Numbered from the stretch's first letter, positions 1 to 7,515 are shown. The stretch: DNA of 12,082 nucleotides from Candidatus Proteinoplasmatales archaeon SG8-5 (GCA_001595885.1 LSSH01000091.1:1-12082), one strand, 5' to 3'. Notes: generated from the letters alone by a model not told the origin. Made by a program: numbers and translations.

Positions 1-2039
1 ACTACGTCCACTTCGGTGTCGAGGGTCAGGACGAGGACGTCATCGTCGCCACCACAAGGCCCGAGCTCATATGCACGTGCCAGCTGGCTGCCGTCAGCCC
101 CAAGGACGAGGCAAAGGCGCACCTCGTGGGCAAGAAGCTCATCACACCCATATACGGCCGCGAGGTCGAGGTCGTCGCCGACGACAAGGTGGACATGGAC
201 TTCGGGACCGGCCTGGTCATGATCTGCTCCATAGGCGACAAGGACGACCTGGAGTGGATCTACAGGTACGATCTGACCATAGAGGCCGGCATCGACGGGA
301 CCGGCAGGATGACGTCAATCGCCGGTGACTACAAGGGCATGGAGATAAGCGAGGCAAAGGCAGCCATCGTCGAGGACCTGGACAAGAACGGCCTGCTTTC
401 TAAGCAGGAAGACCTCCAGCAGAGCGTGGGCGCATGCTGGCGCTGCCACACGCCCATCGAGTTCCTCCAGGTGCCACAGTGGTTCCTCAAGACCCTGGAC
501 GCCAAGGAGGACGTGCTCCGGCTGGCCGACGAGCTCAACTGGTTCCCCGAGTTCATGAAGATACGTCTCGAGGATTGGGTCAACTCGCTGAACCGCGATT
601 GGGTCATCTCGAGGCAGAGGTATTTTGCCACGCCCATACCGATATGGGAGTGCAACAGCTGCGGCGACATTGTCCTGGCCAAGGAGGAGGACTGTTACAT
701 CGACCCGACGGCAACGCCGCCGCCTTCCGAGGTATGCCCCGAGTGCGGCGAGAAGCTCACCGGCTGCGAGGACGTGTTCGACACCTGGATGGATTCGTCC
801 ATCTCGCCCCTATTCATTTCATTCTGGGAAAGAGAACCCGAGCTATTCCAGAAGGTCTTCCCCACGAGCCTTCGGCCGCAATCGCACGACATCATCAGGA
901 CCTGGGCGTTCTACACCCTGCTCCGCAGCAATTACCTTACCGGACAACGCCCATGGAACGACATCATGATAGACGGCTTCATACTCGGTCCGGACGGCAG
1001 GCCCATGCACGCATCCCTCGGCAACATCATCGACCCGCTCGAGCTGCTAGAGGAATACGGCTCCGATGCCTGGCGCTACTACTCGGCCACGGTTTCCCTG
1101 GGAGAGGACAGCGCCATACAGGTGAAGGAGGTCGTCCACGGCCAGAGGTTCTGCACTAAGCTGTGGAACATGGAGAGGTTCATGTCCAGGTTCGTCAAGG
1201 GCCAGATGTCAGTTCCTGTTGAGGAGCTGCGCACACCGGACAAGTGGATATTGACCCAATACTCGCGCATGGTGGAGGAGGTCACGGAGCATTATGATAC
1301 CTTCCAGTTCGACAAGGCCGTCCGCAAGATAGAGGCCTTCGCCTGGCACGTGCTGGCAGACCATTACATCGAGATGGTCAAGCACCGGGAGGACGACGCA
1401 CTGTGCTATACGATGTACGAGATAGGTCTCGGCATAATCAAGCTGCTGGCCCCGATAACGCCCCACATCTGCGACGAGATTTACGAGCAGGTGTACAAGG
1501 AGCATGACGGCGCCGAGAGCGTCACCATTTCCCAATGGCCCGAGCCCATTCTCACAGACGACGACGAGGAGGAGAAGGGTGAGCTCGTCAAGGACATCAT
1601 CAGCGCTGTCCGCAACTGGAAATCAGAGAAAGGCCTGGCCCTGAGCACGGAGATAGAGCTCGTGGAGGTCATCGGCCCGAAGGTCCAGTACCTGCTCGGC
1701 TGCGAGGAGGACATCGCCGCCACTCTGAAGACGAAGGACATATTACTGAAGGAAGAGGCCGATGTCGTAGAGGTCCCCACCGCCATCAAGCCGGTCCACG
1801 CAGTCATCGGGCCCCATTTCAGGGAGCACGCCAAGGAGATCAGTGACAAGCTGACGAACCTAGCCCCGGAGGAACTGGCTCCGGCTCTCGAAACCGGAGA
1901 ATTGAGCATCCAATTATCGAACGGCGACACCGTCAAGATAGAGAAACACATGGTCGACATAGTCAAGACGCCGATGTTGGACGGCAAAGCGGTTCACTCG
2001 TTAACGGTCGGCGATTTGCTGGTTTTGATAGGTGAGTAG
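1..2039 (+). CDS. valS: Valyl-tRNA synthetase, archaeal type (partial, 5' end outside window)
   Basis: This enzyme charges tRNA-Val with valine in the cytoplasm and hydrolyses mischarged tRNA. The frame is open from the left edge, so the N-terminus and the HIGH motif are missing; about 679 residues are visible. The editing-domain motif ATTRPE lies at 48-65 and continues into an FGTG segment near 201-212. The catalytic core follows: a CWRC pair, the SRQRYFATPIPIW strand near 610-648, a zinc-finger-like CNSC/CPEC pair at about 651-750, DTWMDSS near 780, and HDIIRTWAFYT near 886-918. The anticodon-binding and C-terminal region (KLWNMERF, VRNWKSEKG) resembles archaeal ValRS. The KMSKS loop reads PMHAS at 1002-1016 although the flanking GR and LGN are intact, which is odd. 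An acidic run of Asp and Glu codons near 1556-1575 separates the anticodon domain from the C-terminal part. The ORF ends in TAG. IleRS is less likely because of the archaeal ValRS-like FGTG..GDKDD block. Confidence 0.93.
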   Translation, partial: YVHFGVEGQDEDVIVATTRPELICTCQLAAVSPKDEAKAHLVGKKLITPIYGREVEVVADDKVDMDFGTGLVMICSIGDKDDLEWIYRYDLTIEAGIDGTGRMTSIAGDYKGMEISEAKAAIVEDLDKNGLLSKQEDLQQSVGACWRCHTPIEFLQVPQWFLKTLDAKEDVLRLADELNWFPEFMKIRLEDWVNSLNRDWVISRQRYFATPIPIWECNSCGDIVLAKEEDCYIDPTATPPPSEVCPECGEKLTGCEDVFDTWMDSSISPLFISFWEREPELFQKVFPTSLRPQSHDIIRTWAFYTLLRSNYLTGQRPWNDIMIDGFILGPDGRPMHASLGNIIDPLELLEEYGSDAWRYYSATVSLGEDSAIQVKEVVHGQRFCTKLWNMERFMSRFVKGQMSVPVEELRTPDKWILTQYSRMVEEVTEHYDTFQFDKAVRKIEAFAWHVLADHYIEMVKHREDDALCYTMYEIGLGIIKLLAPITPHICDEIYEQVYKEHDGAESVTISQWPEPILTDDDEEEKGELVKDIISAVRNWKSEKGLALSTEIELVEVIGPKVQYLLGCEEDIAATLKTKDILLKEEADVVEVPTAIKPVHAVIGPHFREHAKEISDKLTNLAPEELAPALETGELSIQLSNGDTVKIEKHMVDIVKTPMLDGKAVHSLTVGDLLVLIGE

Positions 2040-2078
2040 CGAAACAATAAAGAACTCGGATTGGCATATTGTATATCG

Positions 2079-3935
2079 ATGTGGAAGAGGATATTCTCGG
2101 CAGCCGCAGGTATTCTGTTAGTTTTAATTCTATTATCCCCAATTAGTCAATCAGAGCATGATACACAAATGGATGCTACAAACCAGGCACTGATGAGAGT
2201 CTATATCAATGGCCCCTCGACAGCCTTCAAAGGCAGCCAGATTCAATTCCAAGTTTCGTACCTCAATGACGGCAATGAAACCGCATACAACGTACATCTG
2301 GATGTTACTTATCCGACTGGAATTTCCTACATTAATTCCACCATTCCCCCCGACAATTCAACTGATAATACTTGGACCTTAGGTGATATAATACCCGGAG
2401 GTTCGGGAAGCTTCTCAATTGATGTCTTTGTAGGCAATAACACGCCTGGAACCATCGTCACCAGAGTTACTGGTTATTATGATAATAGTGCTGGTGTTCC
2501 ATATCCACCGACAGAATGTATAAAGGTAACTCAGATTCTTTATAGACCAGTCCGTAATATTGATACAGGCGATTTTTTCAATACAATAATGGAAGCAATT
2601 GATGATACAAATACAACAGATGGGCATACAATTGTGGTGGATGCTGGAATCTATTATGAGAAGGTAGTAATTGATAAATCGATAACCTTAATTGGGGCTG
2701 GAATTGATAAAACGATTGTTGATGCTCAATATCTTTCACGGTGTATCTGGGCACATGATACTACTTCTATTTACATCGATGGTTTCACATTTATTAATGG
2801 GGGAGAATTCGGTCCTGCGTACGCAATTGGTGGAGGAATGTTGATAATGAGTGAGTATTTTGAAATAAAAAACTGCAAAATCTCAAACTGTCTTGCCTTG
2901 GATGGTGGGGGCATATGCATAGGAGATGATCTTGAGGCAGATTCAACAGGAATTATTGAAGATTGCATTATATTGAATAATCAAGCTGGTAGGGGAGGAG
3001 GAATCCTAATTGGTGAATATGATTTTCACATTAAAGCATTATTAAAAAATTGCGTCATAGTAAATAACACTGCTAACTTGAGTAATCCATTCTACACATG
3101 GGGATTCGGTGGAGGCCTTGGAACATTGTTCTTTGAGAGTGTGTCTGTGAGGAATTGCATAATTCGAGATAATTACATCTGGAATAATAGTTTGAAAGTC
3201 GCTGATCAAGTTGAGGTAATTCAACCAACTTCGTTTTATCTCAATTATTCCAACATCCAGGATGGGTATAATGGAACTGGAAACATTGACCAGGACCCGA
3301 TGTTTGTGGACCCGAATACCGAGGACTATCACCTTAGGCTATCATCTCCATGCATAGATGCCGGGGATCCCAATGATACTGTTCCTACTGGTGGCGGTTC
3401 AAGAATCGATATGGGGATGTATGAGTTTGACCAACTCGTATATGACATCCCGCTTGAATTAGGTTGGAATCTTGTTTCATTACCATTTGAGCAATATGAT
3501 GAGTCGATTGATTACGTTCTCCAAACCATTGATGGCAAATGGGATATTATTCAAACATATGATTCAGTTAGTGGCGTCTGGATGTCTCATTCCACATTCA
3601 AACCAGATAGACTGAATGACATTAATGTGTTAAACCACAGCCAAGGTTTTTGGATTCATGTTACGGGCATGAATGTCACCTTAACGATTGCAGGATATGA
3701 ACCGAGTTTCACAAGTATTCCATTATACACTGGCTGGAACCTTGTGAGTTACCCATCACGACTCAATGAAACAGTAGCCAACGCCCTGTGGGGCACTGGA
3801 GCAGATAAAGTAATGGTCTGCGATACATCAGAGCCTTATCACATCAAAGAGGTTGGACCAACCTATGTGATGGGCCCTGGAGAAGGGTATTGGGTGCATG
3901 TCCTTGCTGATACCGTTTGGACAGTCGATTGGTAA
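2079..3935 (+). CDS. Secreted right-handed beta-helix protein with N-terminal DUF11-like domain and two C-terminal GWNLVS repeats
   Basis: This is a predicted exported surface protein of 618 residues; its biochemical role is unknown. From the ATG at 2079, Lys-Arg is followed by a hydrophobic stretch (about 6-22) like a Sec signal peptide. An in-frame TTG at 2061 would only add six residues before it, and neither start has a clear Shine-Dalgarno site. Residues 37-150 resemble a DUF11/CARDB-like Ig-fold repeat (NGPSTAFKG, AYNVHLDVTYP). Residues 155-450 look like a parallel beta-helix, with repeated GGG turns and NC/DC-I ladder positions. They end in a DPMFVDP...SPCIDAGDP block, which is common after such helices. 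Two modules beginning GWNLVS (461 and 552) close the protein, each ending in a GFW/GYW-(I/V)HV motif. There is no C-terminal membrane helix or PGF-CTERM-like tail, so anchoring is unclear. Many N-x-S/T sequons would suit archaeal N-glycosylation. The gene is far more AT-rich than both neighbours, which suggests transfer or relaxed selection. Confidence 0.85.
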   Translation: MWKRIFSAAAGILLVLILLSPISQSEHDTQMDATNQALMRVYINGPSTAFKGSQIQFQVSYLNDGNETAYNVHLDVTYPTGISYINSTIPPDNSTDNTWTLGDIIPGGSGSFSIDVFVGNNTPGTIVTRVTGYYDNSAGVPYPPTECIKVTQILYRPVRNIDTGDFFNTIMEAIDDTNTTDGHTIVVDAGIYYEKVVIDKSITLIGAGIDKTIVDAQYLSRCIWAHDTTSIYIDGFTFINGGEFGPAYAIGGGMLIMSEYFEIKNCKISNCLALDGGGICIGDDLEADSTGIIEDCIILNNQAGRGGGILIGEYDFHIKALLKNCVIVNNTANLSNPFYTWGFGGGLGTLFFESVSVRNCIIRDNYIWNNSLKVADQVEVIQPTSFYLNYSNIQDGYNGTGNIDQDPMFVDPNTEDYHLRLSSPCIDAGDPNDTVPTGGGSRIDMGMYEFDQLVYDIPLELGWNLVSLPFEQYDESIDYVLQTIDGKWDIIQTYDSVSGVWMSHSTFKPDRLNDINVLNHSQGFWIHVTGMNVTLTIAGYEPSFTSIPLYTGWNLVSYPSRLNETVANALWGTGADKVMVCDTSEPYHIKEVGPTYVMGPGEGYWVHVLADTVWTVDW

Positions 3936-3944
3936 TTAGGAAAG

Positions 3945-3952
3945 TTATTTAC
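3945..3952 (+). promoter_or_regulatory. Possible TATA box for argF
   Basis: TTATTTAC lies 31 bases upstream of the argF ATG inside a 48-base gap. It resembles the archaeal TATA element, and its position would give a very short leader. The gap is AT-rich anyway because it follows the AT-rich secreted-protein gene, so the match is weak. Confidence 0.3.
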
Positions 3953-3974
3953 AACCTGCAATCAATCCATTCCC

Positions 3975-3979
3975 GGTGA
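3975..3979 (+). promoter_or_regulatory. Ribosome binding site of argF
   Basis: GGTGA lies four bases before the ATG at 3984 and is complementary to the archaeal 16S rRNA 3' end. It supports that ATG as the start of argF. Confidence 0.5.
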
Positions 3980-3983
3980 CCCC

Positions 3984-4937
3984 ATGAAGCGCGATTTCAT
4001 CTCCATCCTGGATTTCGAGAAGGAGCTCGAAGAGACCATAGACGTGGCTATCAACATAAAAGCCAAGATAAAGAGCGGCGGAGAGTTCCAGCCCCTCAAG
4101 GGAAAGCATCTGGGCATGATATTCGAGAAGCCGTCGCTGCGCACCCGCGTTTCCTTCGAGATAGGATTCTCGCACCTCGGTGGGACCGCTCTGTATCTCG
4201 CCCCGAACGAGATCCAGGTGGGCAAGAGGGAGAGCGTCCACGACGTCGCCAAGGTGATATCGCGGTACGTTGATATCATCATGTACAGGGCGTTCAGCAA
4301 CAAGGTGATGGTCGAGCTGGCCCAGCACGCCGACGTGCCCGTCATCAACGGCCTCGACGACCTGGAGCACCCGTGCCAGATCATGGCCGACCTGATGACG
4401 GTGAAGGAGCACCTGCACAAGCTCGAGGGTTTGAAACTCACCTACCTCGGGGACGGTAACAACGTGTGCAACTCGCTGCTTCTCGGCTGCGCGACGGTGG
4501 GCATGAACATGACGGTGGGCTGCCCGTCAAGCTATGAACCGGAATCCGGAATCCTGCAGAAGGCCAAGGACATCGCCACCAAGAAGGGGATGGTCATCGA
4601 GGTCATCGACGACCCCATCAAGGCCGTGAAGGACGCGGACGTGGTTTACACCGACACCTGGGTGTCAATGGGGGATGAGGCAGAGTTGGAGCAAAGGAAG
4701 CGCGTGTTCCCGCCCTTCCAGGTGAACGCGGACCTTGCCTCCCACGCCAATCCGAATCACATATTCCTGCACTGCTTACCAGCCCACCGAAACGACGAGG
4801 TCACGGACGAGGTCTTGGACGGCGAGCACTCGAAGGTCTTCGATCAAGCGGAGAACAGGATGTGGGCGCAGATGGCCGTCATGCTGAAGCTGCTTGCTCC
4901 GAAATCCGTGGACACTCGCGTTGAGCGGATCGAATAG
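3984..4937 (+). CDS. argF: Ornithine carbamoyltransferase
   Basis: This cytoplasmic enzyme of the arginine pathway transfers the carbamoyl group of carbamoyl phosphate to ornithine, giving citrulline. The 317-residue length is close to the family's usual 305-320. The carbamoyl-phosphate loop appears as SLRTR within FEKPSLRTRVSFE (the family form is STRTR). HPCQ follows in DLEHPCQIMADL. The ornithine-binding loop is seen as D-T-W-V-S-M-G near 4650-4670. The catalytic HCLPAHR lies near 4769-4790. The SMG loop and the HCLPAHR with its cysteine separate it from aspartate carbamoyltransferase. The start is supported by GGTGA four bases upstream. The gene is GC-rich, like valS and unlike the adjacent secreted-protein gene. 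It stands alone with no other arg gene in the window, and it converges with the GrpB-family gene over a 44-base gap that contains a hairpin. Confidence 0.96.
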   Translation: MKRDFISILDFEKELEETIDVAINIKAKIKSGGEFQPLKGKHLGMIFEKPSLRTRVSFEIGFSHLGGTALYLAPNEIQVGKRESVHDVAKVISRYVDIIMYRAFSNKVMVELAQHADVPVINGLDDLEHPCQIMADLMTVKEHLHKLEGLKLTYLGDGNNVCNSLLLGCATVGMNMTVGCPSSYEPESGILQKAKDIATKKGMVIEVIDDPIKAVKDADVVYTDTWVSMGDEAELEQRKRVFPPFQVNADLASHANPNHIFLHCLPAHRNDEVTDEVLDGEHSKVFDQAENRMWAQMAVMLKLLAPKSVDTRVERIE

Positions 4938-4958
4938 AAACGTATGGCTGAACATAAT

Positions 4959-4980
4959 TGAGGTTTGACCCTCAAACTCA
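4959..4980. terminator. Hairpin in the convergent argF / GrpB gap
   Basis: The 44-base gap between two convergent stop codons holds a stem of about nine base pairs. TGAG and TTTGA on the left pair with TCAAA and CTCA on the right, with a CCC loop and one bulged G at 4963. It could act as a bidirectional transcription end or a 3' mRNA stabiliser. There is no strong T-run on either side, so calling it a terminator is inferred from its position. Confidence 0.4.
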
Positions 4981-4981
4981 C

Positions 4982-5596
4982 TTAATGGCCTTCCCGTTTA
5001 TCCCTGCCGAACCGCACGACCTTCCTGTTGGCTTTCCGTATCTGGCTTTGTTCTTCTGCCGTGAAACCGACCTTTGCGAGTATTCCGACGATGAAATCGC
5101 ATTTGCCCTCGATATAGCTGTCAATATCATGGGGGTATTCGGAAGCCAGGCGTCGTTTGAGTTCGCTGTACTCGGAAACTTCCTCGGGATTGCTCCTCAA
5201 ATAATCGCGGAATGCCAGATGGTTGCGAAGGCTTGTAGCACCGGCCAGACACACATACATGTTGTGGTCATAAGTCCATGTTCTGCCCTCGGCATATGGA
5301 ACAGTGTTGTCTTCCCTGTCAAATGCCTGCCGGTCAAGAACCCCAAGGTCGCCCTGATACCTGTATCCCAGAGGAGCCAGCAGTTCAATGGAGCGTTTTA
5401 CATTGTCATTGTTGTCAACAATGATGTCAATGTCAATGACCGGCTTTGCCGCGCATCCAGGAATAGCCGTGCTGCCTACATGCTGGACGTCTATGGATAG
5501 GTGACTCAACTGTTCTTGATATACGGATTTCAACAGTGTGAATTCCTCGACCCACCCAGGATCATAATCCTCGACGATGATTTGACGCCGGCTCAT
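4982..5596 (-). CDS. GrpB family protein (UPF0157, nucleotidyltransferase-like fold)
   Basis: This is a GrpB/UPF0157 family protein with no established biochemical role; the family is related to the nucleotidyltransferase fold. It is 204 residues from the chosen start. The diagnostic HVGSTAIPG lies at 39-47, and KPVIDIDIIV at 51-60 provides a D-x-D pair that could bind metal. A conserved HNMYVC block lies at 111-116, followed by a helical region with the family's LRNHLAFRDYLR pattern. The start at 5596 is preferred over an in-frame ATG at 5608 because a GGAGAG motif precedes it closely. Its ATG also overlaps the permease TGA as ATGA, which is typical of translational coupling. It is the last gene of the ABC transporter operon. 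That coupling suggests co-expression with the exporter, but a functional link is inference. Confidence 0.88.
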   Translation of the reverse strand: MSRRQIIVEDYDPGWVEEFTLLKSVYQEQLSHLSIDVQHVGSTAIPGCAAKPVIDIDIIVDNNDNVKRSIELLAPLGYRYQGDLGVLDRQAFDREDNTVPYAEGRTWTYDHNMYVCLAGATSLRNHLAFRDYLRSNPEEVSEYSELKRRLASEYPHDIDSYIEGKCDFIVGILAKVGFTAEEQSQIRKANRKVVRFGRDKREGH

Positions 5597-6348
5597 GGCT
5601 CTCTCCATCTGGCTTTCTTAACAACAAGAATTGCGAAAATAATTACTGTAACAACCAACGCGATCCAGTGATACATGTAGGATGTCTGGTCCCACGCTGT
5701 TTGCTCTGTTAGGTACCGAATAATCTCCGCCGCGTTGGAGGTCGGAAGTAGGTAGGCTATCCAGCTCATCCCGTATTGGGACAGCATCTCCTTGGGGTAG
5801 TACACGGGCGGCAGGAACACGAACAGGAAGGAGAGGAGGTTGGCCCATATGCCCAGAGTGTTTGGGCTCGCCTTCTGCTGATAGGTCGCGATTGTGAAGC
5901 CTATGACCGCAAGTCCGAGCCAGCACAGGGCCATCGCTCCGAAGGTAAGGAGCAGTCCCGTAAGGTCGAACATGCCGCGGTAGACGCCGAAGCCCATGAA
6001 CAATAGGAAGCCGGGCAGGGCGAATATGAGGAAACCGAGGGTGATGCCTATTGAGTAAGAAATCGAACTCACGGGCATGGCCACCACCATCTCCCTCAGC
6101 TTCACGTACCTGTCCCATGTGAGGTCCTGGATGGAGGCGCTGATGCCGATGAAACCGATGCTCGACACGATGACGCCCACCAGGCCGGCGTTCAGCATTC
6201 CGCTGCCCCCGAAGAGGACGATGAAGAACAACGGAATTGCGGATAAGGCAGTGAGCAGAACGAGGATGAGGGGCTGTCTCTTCAGGTCCGGTATCGATTT
6301 CAACCATGCGATGAGGAACGCGTCCCTGATGACCTTCTTCACAGCCAT
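5593..6348 (-). CDS. ABC-2 type transporter permease
   Basis: This is the membrane subunit of a type-2 (DrrB/NatB-like) ABC exporter, predicted to form the translocation path in the cytoplasmic membrane with the ATPase encoded just upstream. It has 251 residues and about six hydrophobic segments, at roughly 27-47, 53-73, 97-119, 128-155, 167-184 and 227-244. A short amphipathic N-terminus (AVKKVIRDAFLIAWLK) precedes them. The block LPPVYYPKEML followed by LLPTSNAAEIIR at about 179-211 matches the conserved ABC-2 region before the last helix. The frame stays open for 51 more codons upstream. The ATG at 6348 is chosen because GGAGGT precedes it and the extra residues are Arg/His/Gly-rich and unlike a transporter. 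The C-terminus is basic (KKARWREP). The substrate cannot be told from sequence; drugs, lipids or ions are all possible in this family. Confidence 0.9.
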   Translation of the reverse strand: MAVKKVIRDAFLIAWLKSIPDLKRQPLILVLLTALSAIPLFFIVLFGGSGMLNAGLVGVIVSSIGFIGISASIQDLTWDRYVKLREMVVAMPVSSISYSIGITLGFLIFALPGFLLFMGFGVYRGMFDLTGLLLTFGAMALCWLGLAVIGFTIATYQQKASPNTLGIWANLLSFLFVFLPPVYYPKEMLSQYGMSWIAYLLPTSNAAEIIRYLTEQTAWDQTSYMYHWIALVVTVIIFAILVVKKARWREP

Positions 6349-6351
6349 TGG

Positions 6352-6357
6352 ACCTCC
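6352..6357 (-). promoter_or_regulatory. Ribosome binding site that decides the permease start
   Basis: A full GGAGGT, inside GGGGGAGGT, ends three bases before the ATG at 6348. It decides for this start and against the open-frame start 153 bases further upstream, which would fall inside the ATPase gene. Confidence 0.7.
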
Positions 6358-6382
6358 CCCGTTTGGAGCGTGTATGTAAAAC

Positions 6383-6419
6383 ATGTTGGGACCTGGAATG
6401 TGGAATAATCTCCCAACAT
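6383..6419. repeat. Perfect 9-bp inverted repeat in the ATPase-permease gap
   Basis: ATGTTGGGA at 6383-6391 is the exact reverse complement of TCCCAACAT at 6411-6419, separated by 19 bases. It sits in the 85-base gap between the ATPase stop and the permease ribosome binding site. As RNA it could form a hairpin that modulates expression of the second gene; as DNA it could be an operator for a dimeric regulator. A third CCCAAC-type copy (GCCCAACC) follows at about 6423-6430. Function is inferred only. Confidence 0.5.
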
Positions 6420-6433
6420 TGGCCCAACCATAT

Positions 6434-7477
6434 TCATTCGATCGCCTCCCCGACCAGGTATACGAATGCATCCTCCAGCGTGACCGGCGATGCCTCGGCA
6501 TGGACGTCCTTCTTCAGCATGTCGCGGACCATCTCGATGGCCTCCTCGTCGCTCTCCAGGTAGACGACGGCGCGGTCTCCGATCTTTGTGACCTCCGGAT
6601 ATCTGGTCCTGTCGATAGCGTTCTCGGGTGCGATGACCCGATACCTGTATGGAATGCTCTTCTTGATCTCCTCGGGGGTTCCCACGGTGATCAGGTTGCC
6701 CTTGTCTATTATGGCCAACCGGTCGGAGACCATCTCGGCCTCGTCCATCATGTGCGTCGTCAGGATGATAGTCTTGCCCGTCGCCGCCCTGTCGCGCAGC
6801 GTCGACCATACGTTCCTGCGGCCTATGGCGTCGAGGCCGCTCGTGGGCTCGTCGAGCATGAGGACGGGCGCGTCACTGGCGATGGCCGCCGCGATCAACC
6901 CGCGCCTCTTCTCGCCTCCGGAGAGGGTTTGGCTCGGACGGTCCTTCAGGTCCCACATCAGCATGGCCTTGAGTGATTCTTCAGCTTTCGCCTTCGCCGT
7001 CTCCTTATCCATACCGCGCAAAAGGGAAAGGTAATACGCATAATCCCAGGGAGTGTAATTCGAGTATGCCATAGCATCTTGCGGCACCATGGCGATGTTC
7101 TCCCTCACCGCCTTGGGGTCGTTGACCACGCTGTCGCCCAAGATGTGGGCGTCTCCGGCCGAGGGCATGAGCTGGGTGCATAGGATCCGTAAGAACGTCG
7201 TCTTGCCCGCACCGTTCGGCCCGAGAAGTGTGAATACCTCGCCCTTGCTCATCTGCATGCTGACTGACCGGAGGGCCCGGACCCTGTCCTGCCTCGCAGA
7301 GCATTTCGGGCACTTGGTCACGTTGCCTATCTTCTCGCCGCAGCTGTAGCACTGGCCTGTCGGGTGCTTGTAGCCTTTCTTGTCCACCTTGATCCTTTGA
7401 TCATAGGTCTTGGACACGCCCTTCGCCACTATGGCCGGACCGTTGTCCTTCTTTCCCAACGATTCCATGCTCGCCAT
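6434..7477 (-). CDS. ABC transporter ATP-binding protein with an inserted zinc ribbon
   Basis: This is the cytoplasmic ATPase that would drive the ABC-2 permease encoded downstream; 347 residues. All ATPase motifs are present: A-loop aromatic in SKTYDQR (Tyr25), Walker A GPNGAGKT (86-93), Q-loop Gln133 in MVPQD, signature LSGGE (185-189), Walker B LMLDEPT with Asp209 and Glu210, and H-loop His242 in TTHMMDEA. A C-terminal region of about 75 residues (272-347) resembles the DUF4162-like tail of DrrA-type ATPases. Between the A-loop and the next strand (VRALRSVSM) lies an insertion of about 40 residues with four cysteines, C43-x2-C46 and C56-x2-C59, with Gly and basic residues around them: a treble-clef or zinc-ribbon pattern. 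That place is normally a short loop. The start at 7477 is supported by AGGAG seven bases upstream and by a TATA box at 7516-7523. It is the first gene of the operon. Confidence 0.93.
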   Translation of the reverse strand: MASMESLGKKDNGPAIVAKGVSKTYDQRIKVDKKGYKHPTGQCYSCGEKIGNVTKCPKCSARQDRVRALRSVSMQMSKGEVFTLLGPNGAGKTTFLRILCTQLMPSAGDAHILGDSVVNDPKAVRENIAMVPQDAMAYSNYTPWDYAYYLSLLRGMDKETAKAKAEESLKAMLMWDLKDRPSQTLSGGEKRRGLIAAAIASDAPVLMLDEPTSGLDAIGRRNVWSTLRDRAATGKTIILTTHMMDEAEMVSDRLAIIDKGNLITVGTPEEIKKSIPYRYRVIAPENAIDRTRYPEVTKIGDRAVVYLESDEEAIEMVRDMLKKDVHAEASPVTLEDAFVYLVGEAIE

Positions 7478-7484
7478 GCTTTCG

Positions 7485-7489
7485 CTCCT
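7485..7489 (-). promoter_or_regulatory. Ribosome binding site of the ABC ATPase gene
   Basis: AGGAG on the minus strand lies seven bases before the ATG at 7477. It supports this start over the ATG three codons further in. Confidence 0.6.
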
Positions 7490-7515
7490 ATCGATTGGTC
7501 ATAGGCTGTGCAGAC

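Noticed and set aside
434..1159. Overlapping 241-codon frame within valS
   Set aside because: It is out of frame with the clear ValRS sequence and is His/Arg/Pro-rich, as expected of a shifted GC-rich frame.
1551..1580. GAC/GAG-rich short repeat in valS that looks like a microsatellite
   Set aside because: It reads in frame as an acidic linker of Asp and Glu between domains, which is ordinary in GC-rich archaeal genes.
2061..2078. TTG start adding six residues to the secreted protein
   Set aside because: The ATG at 2079 gives a typical signal peptide beginning Met-Trp-Lys-Arg, and the TTG has no ribosome binding site.
3945..4441. Long minus-strand frames opposite argF
   Set aside because: They are shadows of argF, whose SLRTR, HPCQ and HCLPAHR motifs fix the coding strand.
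6349..6501. N-terminal extension of the permease by 51 codons
   Set aside because: It would overlap the ATPase gene and gives an Arg/His/Gly-rich segment. The ATG at 6348 has a full GGAGGT site immediately upstream.
7297..7351. The CxxC pairs of the ABC ATPase read as a separate small zinc-ribbon protein or a gene fusion joint
   Set aside because: The cysteines are in frame within one uninterrupted ATPase. The A-loop lies before them and Walker A after them, and there is no internal start with a ribosome binding site.
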